From the NCBI GenBank assembly GCA_963920525.1, contig OY986438.1:192794962-192858961 (forward strand): DNA of 64,000 nucleotides, read 5' to 3'. Under the pieces are notes generated by a model. It had not been told where the DNA came from and did not search any database. It saw only the letters and a program-made list of their open reading frames with translations. Both the position numbers and the translations under genes were made by a program. This stretch comes from Dichetophora obliterata. Taxonomy: Eukaryota; Arthropoda; Insecta; Diptera; Sciomyzidae. This document shows, piece after piece, positions 1-9,731 of the stretch (position 1 is the first letter of the stretch; each line of letters starts with the position of its first letter).

Positions 1-1
1 A

Positions 2-1027
2 GTTGCTTTTAATTTCGCCAAATTTCTTTTGGCCTATATTTGTCTGCTTATTGCGTTTGGCCTGAGTTTCTCCGTACTATTCAATGACTATCCCGCTTTT
101 TGCAATATAACCTGGTTCGTATTAGATAATCTCTGATCACAGCTTACTTAAACTTTCTTCTTCTGCAGGTCTCTGCTGAAATCCATCACCATGATGTCTG
201 GCGAACTGGAGTTTGAGGATATTTTCTATGGCGATCATGAAGTTAAGTACCCCGTTACCGCACATATCATCTTTCTCTCCTTCGTGCTGCTGGTAACGGT
301 TATATTAACGAATCTTATGGTCGGTTTGGCAGTCAGTGATATACAAGGCCTACAAGTATCCGCTAGTCTAGATCGTTTGGTGCGGCAGGCAGAGCTGGTC
401 TCACGCCTGGAATCTCTATTTTTCTCACGTCTCTTACGTAGTGCTCCCACCAAGTTGTTGAAATTGTGCAAGCGCAGCGCATTGCTGCGCACCTCGCGAA
501 ATAAACTGCAATATGTGACGCGTCCCAATGATCCACGTGACAATCAGTTGCCCGAAGAGATCAAATTGAATATCTATAAATTGGTAGCTGCACGTCGCGA
601 TCGTAATTTGAGCATAAGACGCCGTAAGTTCGAGAGTAATTACAGCATCTTCAATCAGAGTCTACAGCGTCAACGCGGTGAAACATCATCACATGTTCCA
701 AAAATGTCGCCACAACGCAATAATTTAATGGCCCAAACACCGCAAGGATCACCGCGTGAGAACGATTTTTTGTTGCGTCCACGTTCGGCTACAAATGTTC
801 CAAACCAACTAATGAACGAAAGTGAACTGGCCGTAAAGTTAAAATCTCAAGTCAACGGCATATCGGATGTACGTGCCGAGGTGCAGTTGATCAAAGATCA
901 ATTGAGTGATATCTCAAAAAAGTTAGAGAAATTTGCGGAGAGCACAGGGAAAAGGCTGACCTTTACAACAGAGGAATTATGCAGAATCAAAATGTATTTG
1001 GAACAGAAGTCACCGCTGATGTATTAG
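2..1027 (+). CDS. TrpA1: TrpA1 cation channel, last two coding exons (partial at 5' end)
   Basis: Transient receptor potential channel subfamily A member 1, a plasma-membrane cation channel of sensory neurons activated by heat and irritants in flies. Only the C-terminal part is inside the window. Exon 2..114 encodes hydrophobic S5/pore sequence ending in NDYPAFCNITW. A 54-nt intron (115..168, donor GTTCGT, acceptor TTCTGCAG) splits the W codon, and exon 169..1027 continues SLLKSITMMSGELEFEDIFYG. The S6 helix follows (PVTAHIIFLSFVLLVTVILT), then LMVGLAVSDIQGL and a basic cytoplasmic tail of about 200 residues with a predicted coiled stretch near the end. The stop is TAG at 1025. The ankyrin repeats lie upstream, outside the window. 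The splice was chosen because it restores the TRPA1 frame; the read-through frame stops at once. Identity rests on remembered similarity to Drosophila TrpA1. Confidence 0.93.
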
Positions 1028-1146
1028 AAAGGGTAGTATTATTTGGCGTGGGAGGAGGGGAAGCCATTGAGTAGAAAACGAAACCTAAAGCTTTATTAAA
1101 TTAACATGGACAATTAATCGGTATTATTATCGTTGCTTACTAGTCA

Positions 1147-1201
1147 AATAAAATAATATCATATTTAAAGCAGTGTGGTTTTGATGTAATTCTGGAATAA
1201 A
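1147..1201 (+). promoter_or_regulatory. TrpA1 3' UTR with two candidate polyadenylation signals
   Basis: AATAAA occurs at 1147..1152 and again at 1196..1201, 120 and 170 nt after the TrpA1 stop. Either could end the transcript. Confidence 0.5.
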
Positions 1202-1476
1202 GATTTACCTGCATATTAGAGTAATTCACGATCTTGTTTCAAATGCAAAACTAGCTGCTTTTACAAAAACAAAAAGCATTGATATGCATTTGCAACACTC
1301 ATACATTTGCTTTAACAAAAGACTGTTGTATATGCAAATCCAATATTAAGTTCTGCATGACGCTATTGTAAATAAAGTATTTATTTTGTATTGAACACCA
1401 CCACCGATACTTTTTGAACACCGCTGAGCAGCTGTTTTCATTGCTTACATTTTTAGCGGAAAAATTTCAATCTTTA
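1202..1476. other. AT-rich intergenic DNA, no gene seen
   Basis: No coding frame, repeat arm or RNA fold recognised. A few ATGCATTTGC-like words recur around 1283-1330. Confidence 0.5.
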
Positions 1477-1625
1477 TCTGTACTATTATATAAAATTGAA
1501 GCGCAAAATTTTTTGTACAACTAAACTCCAAAAGTACTGGGCCGATTTTAATGAAAAAAGTTTTAAAATATCGTATTGGTGCTACAGCAAGGTTTTTTCT
1601 TATGGAAATTTTAATAATATGTATT
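1477..1625 (+). mobile_element. Helitron-like terminal repeat, copy 1
   Basis: It starts TCTGTACTATTATATAAA and carries CTCCAAAAGTACTGGGCCGATTTTAATG. The same order of words is seen at 18789 and, lacking the first part, at 14525. A TCTATACTAATATTATAAA-type start is known for insect Helitron-like elements; assignment is by that resemblance only. No rolling-circle replicase is present, so this would be non-autonomous or a fragment. Confidence 0.45.
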
Positions 1626-1650
1626 TTTTAATTAACCCTCATTGGTCTCC

Positions 1651-1850
1651 TGTACGCGCACGCATACAATTTTGATCTTTAACCTTGAATAAAATAAAAA
1701 CGGTTCAGCGGAATGACCTTGTATTTTGCAAAGTAGAATTATTTTGCCTGAACAACAAAAAGCACCCGTTTTTGAATTTGTACCCTTACTGTATTTGCCA
1801 CTGCAGTTATAATTACGAATCGGTCCCTGTGTATGTGCGCGCATACACAT
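1651..1850. repeat. Alternating purine-pyrimidine inverted repeat
   Basis: GTACGCGCACGCATAC at about 1652 faces GTATGTGCGCGCATAC at about 1831, about 165 nt apart. The words are near mirror and inverted copies and are the only GC-alternating stretches nearby. Possibly the arms of a small MITE. Confidence 0.35.
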
Positions 1851-1926
1851 AAGCAGGTACCTGGAATTGCCGCTTATTTTTGTGTGTGGATTTATAGCAC
1901 GCTCTTATTTTTTCGTTTTATGAAAT

Positions 1927-2377
1927 TAGGGGGTTTCGGACGATCCGACTTGCCATCCGACATGTCCGACGACAAATTAACATAGCAAATTTTTTTGAGC
2001 TTTCGAACAGTCCGACATGTACGACGACTTTATTCCATTGCAGGCTCTCAAACAGAACACATCGGATTAATAGCCAAATTTTAATTAATTTATCTATAAT
2101 TCAATGTTTCTAACGTTGTTCATATTAATTTTCTATAATATTTTTCCGCTTCGTCGGTGTTCACCCGCTGACGCTTTTATTGAAATGAAAAAATTCAGCA
2201 AGTCGGACCGACTTGCGTTCACATGCCCAACAAGTCGGTCCGACCGGCAGAGAAATCAAAACTTTTTGATTTTCGTCCGACATGTCGATCCGACTGTCTT
2301 ATTTGCTTTCGAATGATCAGATTTGTCGTCAAGCATGCCATATCTGTCCGACATGTCGGATCATCCGAAAACCCCTA
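1927..2377. mobile_element. TIR MITE rich in TCCGACATG motifs
   Basis: The ends are inverted repeats: TAGGGGGTTTCGGACGATCC on the left and GGATCATCCGAAAACCCCTA on the right. The next 25 nt inward also pair. About ten copies of CCGAC(A/T)TG, in both orientations, lie inside, several forming TCCGACATGTCGGA-like palindromes. TA is the only sure base pair shared at both edges, which would fit a TA target duplication (inference). No transposase frame lies inside. Confidence 0.7.
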
Positions 2378-2463
2378 TTCAGTTTGTTCTGGAACACACA
2401 TAAGGGAAGTTTGTTTGCGCATTTATTTGAATTTTGGTTGTGTTTTGAAATATTTGGTAAAAA

Positions 2464-2896
2464 ATGGATAGAGTTTTACGTGAAAGAAGGCAGCGAGATG
2501 AACTAGAAGTGGATTTTGATTTGAAAAGCGAAGCGGGCGAATCTCCGTGCAATAGTCACGATGATTTTGCATTATCAGACGAGGAGAATGATGAAAGTGA
2601 AGTTAGCGTGCATTCGGATGAAAACGACATTGAGCCACTTAAGCAAAATTTAGCAGAAGAAAATGCAGCAAATCCTGAAAATAAATATTTTTCAAAAAAT
2701 AAGAAAATTTAATATTCATCGCAACCATTTGAAATAAATCGAAGAAATTCATTTCGACGTGCAGAAAATTTCACTTCAGATAAAAACCTACCCTCTTTGT
2801 TATGGGTTCATGTTCATTATATGTTTCATTTTTGTTATAATTTAGGTCCAAAAGCATTAGCAGCTGCTACTATAGTTGATGTTTCGTCTGCATCTA
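2464..2896 (+). pseudogene. Acidic N-terminal protein fragment running into the hexamer array
   Basis: An ATG at 2464 opens 82 codons with an acidic, Ser-rich stretch (SDEENDESEVSVHSDENDIE). One TAA at 2710 interrupts it, and the same frame stays open through SSQPFEINRRNSFRRAENF and GPKALAAATIVDV up to the start of the hexamer array at about 2897. Persistence of one frame across a single stop suggests a decayed coding exon. Acidic N-termini followed by such a region occur in piggyBac-derived transposases, but I cannot identify the family, so this is a weak guess. It could equally be chance. Confidence 0.3.
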
Positions 2897-4876
2897 TTAC
2901 AATTACTATTACCATTACAATTACTATTACCATTGCCATAACCATTACCAGTAACATTACCATTACCATTACCATAACCATTATCGTTACCATAACCATT
3001 ACCATTACCATTACCATTACCATTGCTATTATAGTTACCATTTCCACTATCAGTACCAATAAAATTACTATTACCATTGCTATTATAGTTACCATTTCCA
3101 CTACCAGTACCAATAAAATTACCATTACCATTGCTATTATAGTTATCATTTCCACTACCAGTACCAATAAAATTACCATTACCATTACCATTACAATTAC
3201 CATTGCTATTATAGTTACCATTTCCACTATCAGTACCAATAAAATTACCATTACCATTATAGTTACCATTTCCACTACCAGTACCAATAAAATTACCATT
3301 ACCATTATCATTACCATTACCATTGCTATTATAGTTACCATTTCCACTACCAGTACCAATAAAATTACCATTACCATTACAATTACCATTATCATTATCA
3401 TTACCATTACCATTACCATTACCATTACCATTACCATTACTATTGCTATTATAGTTACCATTTCCACTACCAGTACCAATAAAATTACCATTACCATTAT
3501 CATTATTTTTACCATTACCATTGCTATTATAGTTACCATTTCCACTACCACTACCAATAAAATTACCATTACCACTACCATTACTATTACCATTACCATT
3601 ACCATTACCATTGCTATTATAGTTACCATTTCCACTATCAGTACCAATAAAATTACTATTACCACAACCATTACCGTTACCATAACCATAACCATAACCA
3701 TTACCACTACCATTACTATTACCATTACCATAACCATTACCATTGCTATTATAGTTACCATTTCCACTACCAGTACCAATAAAATTACCATTATCATTAT
3801 CATTACCATTACCATTGCTATTATAGTTACCATTTCCACTACCACTACCAATAAAATTACCATTACCATTACCACTACCATTACTATGACCATTACCATT
3901 ACCATTACCATTAACATTAACATTACCATTACCATTACCATTACCATTACCATTGCTATTATAGTTACCATTTCCAATACCACTACCAATAAAATTACCA
4001 TTACCATTACCATTACCATTACCATTATCATTATCATTACCATTTCCATTACCATTACCATTACCATTACTATTATAGTTACCATTTCCACTACCATTAC
4101 CACTACCATTACCATTACCATTAACATTACCATTACCATTACCATTACCATTACCATTGCTATTATAGTTACCATTTCCACTACCGCTACCAATAAAATT
4201 ACCATTACCATTACCACTACCACTACCACTACCATTACCATTACCATTACCATTACCATTACCATTACCGTTACCTTTACCTTTACCTTTACCATTACTA
4301 TTACCATTACCATTACCATTACCATTACCATTACCATTACCATTACCATTACCATTACCATTACCATTACCATTACCATTACCATTACCATTACCATTAC
4401 CATTACCATTACCATTACCATTACCATTACCATTACCATTACCATTACCATTACCATTACCATTACCATTACCATTACCATTACCATTACCATTACCATT
4501 ACCATTACCATTACCATTACCATTACCATTACCATTACCATTACCATTACCATTACCATTACCATTACCATTACCATTACCATTACCATTACCATTACCA
4601 TTACCATTACCATTACCATTACCATTACCATTACCATTACCATTACCATTACCATTACCATTACCATTACCATTACCATAACCATAACCATAACCATTAC
4701 CATTACCATTACCATTACCATAACCATTACCGTTACCGTTACCATAACCATTACCATTACCATTACCATTACCATTAACATTACCATTACCATTACCATA
4801 ACCATAACCATTACCATTACCGTTACCATAACCATAACCATTACCATTGCCATTACCATCACCATTGCCATCAACA
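2897..4876. repeat. Large (ACCATT)n hexanucleotide array with higher-order units
   Basis: About 2 kb built from ATTACC/ACCATT hexamers. From about 4292 to 4677 the run is almost perfect. Between 3000 and 4210 the hexamers are broken about a dozen times by a roughly 45-nt unit reading GCTATTATAGTTACCATTTC, CACTACCAGTACCAATAAAA and TTACC, so a longer period sits on the 6-nt period. Minor variants (ATAACC, CTTTACC, GTTACC) cluster in the last 200 nt. Long open frames on both strands (over 720 codons of Thr-Ile or Met-Val) arise only because the hexamer lacks stops, and are not genes. Confidence 0.95.
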
Positions 4877-5542
4877 AAAAAATTAAACAGAAACTGGCCA
4901 TTTCAGCCCTTGGAAGGACTTTGACCGAGCTTCTATTGATCAATTGTGTTGTGCGTGTTATTAAATGATCGAGAATTGCACCTAGGGCTGGGGCCAATTT
5001 ATGCGTTTTTACGGCGATCGCTCTCACGCTCTTTTTTCGCAAATGCGGCCGAAAAATACTGAACTTTGCATGTCTTTAAATTATTAAATACATTAAATAA
5101 ATAAATATATTAAAATACATGCATAATTCAGTATTTTTTATCCGTAGTTGCGAAAAAATAGCGTGACAGCGGTATACCAACCCGAACGGCTTTTGTTCTC
5201 AAGAAACTTTACATGCCAGTTTTTACTCTCTGAGGTTTTCCATATTCTACGGCCACCTTTACCATTACCATTTCATTATAGTGTTAAATGGTATGGTAAT
5301 GATGTGGGAAACAAATCATTAAGTTGTAATGTAAATTACATTTTTTAAGATCAATTTATATTTTCTAAATTTTGATTGATCTTTCCCGAATTTCAATTGA
5401 TCTTTTCTGGATTTCAAATAGAACTTTTGAAATTGCATCGTCCTTTTTTTAATTTAAAACGGAATTTTTAATTGGGTGATCTTTTAACAGTCGAAAATAG
5501 TTTAGTTAAGGTTAATAGTTAGTTAATATATTAACGATATAT
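4877..5542. repeat. Intergenic DNA with hexamer and minisatellite remnants
   Basis: At 5258..5306 a short TTTACCATTACCATTTCATT piece and an inverted ATGGTATGGTAATG echo the large array. At 5349..5425 units like GAATTTCAATTGATCTTTTC repeat about three times; the same unit forms an array at 30650. No coding frame is supported. Confidence 0.5.
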
Positions 5543-5641
5543 TAGGGGTATTCGGTTCTTTGTGTATTTCTACATACACCAGTGTACTTCTGTCAAAAAA
5601 GTACTTTAAGTACACACACAACAACAAATAACATAGCCCTA
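5543..5641. mobile_element. Possible short copy of the TAGGGGTATTC family
   Basis: Begins TAGGGGTATTCGG and ends ATAGCCCTA, a poor but recognisable inverted pair, with GTACTT/AAGTAC palindromes inside. It resembles the better copies at 15735 and 22760. Confidence 0.35.
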
Positions 5642-6120
5642 GGAGTTACATTTTATGTGTATCTTTACAACATCAAAAGATGATTGTAGCTTTGTTGTAT
5701 TTTTTAAGTGTAATATTTTGACATTCACTCTTTCCCCTGTATTTATAATTACAATTAGTACACCTAATACACTAAAGAGCGAATACTACTACTATTTCTT
5801 AAGATTGGACATAAAATGCTTTAATTATGGAATAAATACCATTTCGGCTATTTTTCCAGTGGTCCAAAAAAAAAGTTATTTTTGGAATCCTCTTAACATT
5901 AGCTTTGAACTTGTGGACTTTCCAAACTTTTTTATGAAGGCCGTCAATCAAATTTGTATATAATTTTATTGAATACTTCAACACATTGGCATAAACTAGT
6001 ATTATTGTATAAATTTTCTTTTTCGTAATGAGTAAATAATTGAAATAAATAACAGCTTTATAGTGCTCATTAATGCGAAAGAAATCTTTCGTTATAATTG
6101 TTTGCTTCCACTTCAACCTT

Positions 6121-6563
6121 CTAAACTTGCGTTGTTTGCGTCAACCACTTGTCATTGCTTTGATTCCAAAGCAAAGTGTCTTCATTTGGCTGCGGATCGT
6201 TCTTCTTCACTAACGTCCATGTTTGCGATTTAGGATTATAAGCAAAGGATTTTGAATTGGGATCAACTGGTGGCGGGGTGTTGAATTCAAATGGTTTGGG
6301 CTGTTGTTGGAGCGGTGGTGTTGTTGGCGCCAATCCTGTACCATTCTTAGAAGTGATTTGTGGGTTACGTATATTTATGAGTTCATAATCCAAATTTGGA
6401 TTACGTGTGTCGGGTAAAGCTTTCGCCAGACAAACGGCAATGATTGCGGCTAGTTAATGAAAAAAAGATAATTATTGATACATAACTATACGTATTCATT
6501 AGATTACAATTATAGGAAAAAACACCACTTACAGCTTAATAAGATTAAAAGTTTAATTTTCAT
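6121..6563 (-). CDS. Small secreted protein, 119 aa, family not recognised
   Basis: Two exons on the minus strand: 6563..6533 (31 nt) and 6449..6121, with an intron bounded by GTAAGT and CTAG. The joined protein starts MKIKLLILLSSAIIAVCLA, a good signal peptide with cleavage probably after CLA, followed by ALPDTRNPNLDYELINIRNP. A Pro/Gln-rich stretch comes next (residues about 55-80), then two tryptophan-centred segments, NPKSQTWTLV and NQSNDKWLTQ, that look like a duplicated short motif. There are no cysteines in the mature part and no membrane segment. The intron falls after the first base of codon 11, inside the signal peptide, exactly as in the Kazal gene at 17033. A TATA box and GA tract lie upstream. 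I do not recognise the family; an extracellular role is inferred from the signal peptide only. Confidence 0.75.
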
Positions 6564-6724
6564 GTTGTCGATATTGTTGTTCTTGAAGTTGTCTGTATAA
6601 TTATTACTCTAAGCAAATTTTTGCAATTTTCGGATTAAAAGATATTCGCACTTCTCTGTCTTGCTATTATGAAGATTAATACATACTAAATTAAGTAGAT
6701 GACCGAGTCGATGATATCAAAATA

Positions 6725-6732
6725 CTTTTATA
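6725..6732 (-). promoter_or_regulatory. TATA box of the small secreted gene
   Basis: TATAAAAG read on the minus strand, 162 nt before the ATG. A start site about 30 nt downstream (near 6700) would leave a leader of about 135 nt. Confidence 0.5.
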
Positions 6733-6747
6733 AACATAAAGCTATTA

Positions 6748-6772
6748 AGAGAGAGAGAGAGAGAGAGAGAGC
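6748..6772 (-). promoter_or_regulatory. GA tract (GAGA-type element) upstream of the TATA box
   Basis: An uninterrupted (GA) run of about 24 nt starts 16 nt upstream of the minus-strand TATA box. GA runs at promoters are known binding sites for the fly GAGA factor; use here is inferred. It could also be a plain microsatellite. Confidence 0.4.
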
Positions 6773-7666
6773 ATCGCTGGAGAAGATCGTGTGAACCTTA
6801 GAACTCATGCATAGCTTTATTTATTATTTTCTCTCAGGTTTTATTCTGGTTCGTAAGCAGGCACATCAAATATTTTATTTAATACTCAATGCTGCTAGCC
6901 TGAAAGGTAGTTTAAAGTAGGTAGTTGATTTTGCCATTTAATACGAAAATGTAATTTTTTGTGTTCACAAGCTAATTACTGTGATAAAATACATTTCCAT
7001 CAAGATAAGTGGACATTTGTTTAGCGATAATCTTTTCGGTCAGGTAAAACACATTTGGAAGACAGGTTTACATAAGGTATTCAAACGTTATTTCTTAATG
7101 AGCTAACAGGTAGTTTTAAAATTTGTATTTAATAACCTTATTTTTCCATGGAAAAAAATCTTTGTATCTAAAGATAATGTCGTGTTCTGAAATGTTTTCC
7201 GCTTAGTTTCTGTAACTCTTGCTCTAATCCAAAAATCCAAAAAATTAATTTGAAATTCGCTCTTTGGAAGAAATGGAATCTTTATTATAGAATACACATA
7301 CATGCATATATGTTGTATTAAACTCTTTCCGATCATCTTCAAAGTGATGTTATTAATTCATTTACATTTATTTCTTTTAACAACAAATACTACACTTGAT
7401 TTTGAGAAAACAAAAATATGCTCTTTTGTTCATTCTCTCTTTCTTTTTATAGGTTCAAGACAGATTCAAATGTATTGAACCAGGAGTGATAACCTTTTAA
7501 TTTTCAAAACAATCCAAATGATATTCTAAATGCATACTAAGTATTGGCAAATAACACAGTTCAACATCCAAAATAATTACAGACTTCAATAAACGGTAGG
7601 GAGGCTAAAAACTTTGTATATAAGCCAGAGCTGTAAAATCTGCATTTATATTCAAAATATTAATAC
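6773..7666. other. Intergenic DNA, nothing supported
   Basis: AT-rich. A 79-codon minus-strand frame at 7103..7342 has no recognisable composition or splice context and is not called. Confidence 0.4.
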
Positions 7667-8473
7667 AACTGAATATCGATATAAGAATCCATTCAATAAG
7701 TTCACATTCAATTTTAAAAAATTGTTGAATTATTCATTTCAATGATTCTTCATCGTTATTCAGAATAATGAATCGATGTTTTTATTCATTAGAACGCTTT
7801 TCACAAAGAAAGCAATTCACATAGAATTTCAGAATTTTCATTTATTCTTTTTTTATTCATTGTTCATTTTTTATTCATTTATTATTCATTATTCTTTTTT
7901 TCATTTTATTCGTTATTAAATAGTGAGTAACAAGATTTGTTTTTCATTTTATTTTTTACTCAAAAGTGAATAACAAATGAATAAAAAATTAATAATGAAT
8001 AAGAAATTAATAATGAATAAAAAATTTATTATGAATTAAAAATTAATAATGCATAATTAATAATTTATTAATTAAAGTTATTAAAATAAGTATAATGAAC
8101 AAAAAATTATTAACTATTAAAATATGAACAATGAATAAAATATGAGCAATTAATAACAAATAAAAAATGAATAAAAAATTAATTTTGAAGAAAAAATTAA
8201 TAACGAATACAATTAATGAAAAATTAATAAATAATGGATAAAAAAATAATAATTAAAAATTCAGAAAATTCTTTGATTTGCATTCTTTGTAAATAGAATT
8301 CACATAAATACAAAATTCGATTCATTCTTTTGAATAACGAAAAGTAATAATTACAAATAATAAAAAATCCATTTTTTAAAATTGAATGTGAATTAAAAAT
8401 TTAATTTATGAATTAATTCTGCATTCATTGAATGGATTCTTATTTCGTTATTTCGTTATTCACTGACTCAACT
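7667..8473. mobile_element. AT-rich foldback element of TAATGAAT words
   Basis: The outer arms pair: ATATAAGAATCCATTCAAT (7679) with ATTGAATGGATTCTTAT (8427), and TTCACATTCAATTTTAAAAA (7700) with TTTTTTAAAATTGAATGTGAA (about 8372). The left half is made of TTATTCATTATTC words and the right half of AATAATGAATAA words, so almost the whole 0.8 kb can fold on itself. No transposase frame. A foldback-type non-autonomous transposon is the likely explanation. Confidence 0.65.
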
Positions 8474-8604
8474 TTTTGTTAATAAAATCAAATTGAAAAG
8501 GTTTTTCTTGAATATTTTAACCCCCTTTATTGTCCTTTTTAATAGGTCTTTTTTAAATTTTTAAAAAAGTGCCAAAAAAAAATTACCCTTAAACGCATAA
8601 AGAC

Positions 8605-8833
8605 ATTCTACAAGTCTCTTTGGACAAAATTTGTCTACATCTTTGAAAAAAAAAATATAAATCGTATTTAAAAGCCTCCTAAAACTATGCAACTAAAATT
8701 ATTTAAGATAATGCATTGTGAATATTTATCCTGGTGATGCACTTTTTAAATGAAGTGGTTAAAGACTAAACATTTTCTTTATAGAAGAAAAGTACGCTTT
8801 AGACAAATCTGGTTCAAAGAGACTTATAGTAAA
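8605..8833. repeat. Inverted repeat with AAGTCTCTTTG arms
   Basis: CTACAAGTCTCTTTGGACAA (8609) pairs with the stretch ending TTGTCTAAAGCG read in reverse (AGACAAATCTGGTTCAAAGA then GACTTATAG, ending about 8829). The loop is about 160 nt. Probably a small MITE. Confidence 0.5.
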
Positions 8834-9731
8834 ATTTTATAAGAAACATTTTCATAGATTATTAGTAAGGTCAAATTAGACAAAAAAAATAGTGTTCAGT
8901 TTGCATAAATTCTCTATAGCTGAAAATGGGTGCAGACGTTAGAAAATTAAAATGTGAAAAGTCCCCATCAATCCCATGTCGGCAAAATAAGATATTTAAG
9001 GTCAAAGGTCACCATTTTCGGTTTTTGACATTTTCCTGCAAATGGTATGTTTTACGTTAAAAGTTGGTAAGGCAAAAGTGTAGAGCATAAAATTATCTAC
9101 CAAAATAGTCTGAACACTTTTTTTCCTAAGAAGAACCATTTCCGAGATATAGCGATTCAAAAAAATGAAAATGTCGTAAAAAGCCCGCTAAAAGATTTAA
9201 ATATTATGCATATATATATATTAAGGCGGGTCGATTTAAAAATCGCCCATTGCTCAGTGAAAATCGTATTCTAGGGATCAAAATAAGAAACTTTTCCCGA
9301 GGAGCTATACCTCTAAAACGAATTCTAATGCTCCAACTTTTGACTTTTGTCCCGTAGGGTCAAATTTTGAAAAATCCCTTTTTACAGATGTAAAATTTTA
9401 CAGATGTAGGATAATAGTTTTTGGGGAACTTTACCAGCTTACTGAAAAGAACAATGTGTAGCAAATTTTAATGATCTAGAATCATTTTTTGAGTATTTAT
9501 ATCAGATTACTGATTTCGGTTATATGTGAGGTGGACGTGGAAGTCAGCCGATTTGGTTCATTTTCAAATTAAATTTTCACAGCTGCAAAAGAGCTATGTC
9601 CAAGAAATTTCACTAATCTAGCATAACTTTTTGGGGAGCTATTCTAGATTACCGATTTCGGTTATATGGGAGGTGGGCGCAGCATTCATTCAATTCGAAC
9701 GAAATTTTGTGAGAATAATTATTAATTCTAC
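8834..9731. repeat. Repeat-derived intergenic DNA
   Basis: TTAAGGCGGGTCGATTTAAA at 9223 looks like the end of a TTAA-target element, but no partner end was found. The phrase GATTACTGATTTCGGTTATA followed by TG(T/G)GAGGTGG occurs twice (about 9505 and 9650), a diverged tandem pair. No gene. Confidence 0.4.

Noticed and set aside
2897..4876. CRISPR-like regular spacing
   Set aside because: Units are contiguous microsatellite hexamers with no unique spacers, in a eukaryotic genome.
2797..5042. Open frames of 723 (+) and 735 (-) codons
   Set aside because: They are Thr-Ile and Met-Val repeats produced by a stop-free hexamer array; both strands are open for the same reason.
7103..7342. 79-codon minus-strand frame
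   Set aside because: No signal peptide, domain or splice context; expected by chance in AT-rich DNA of this size.
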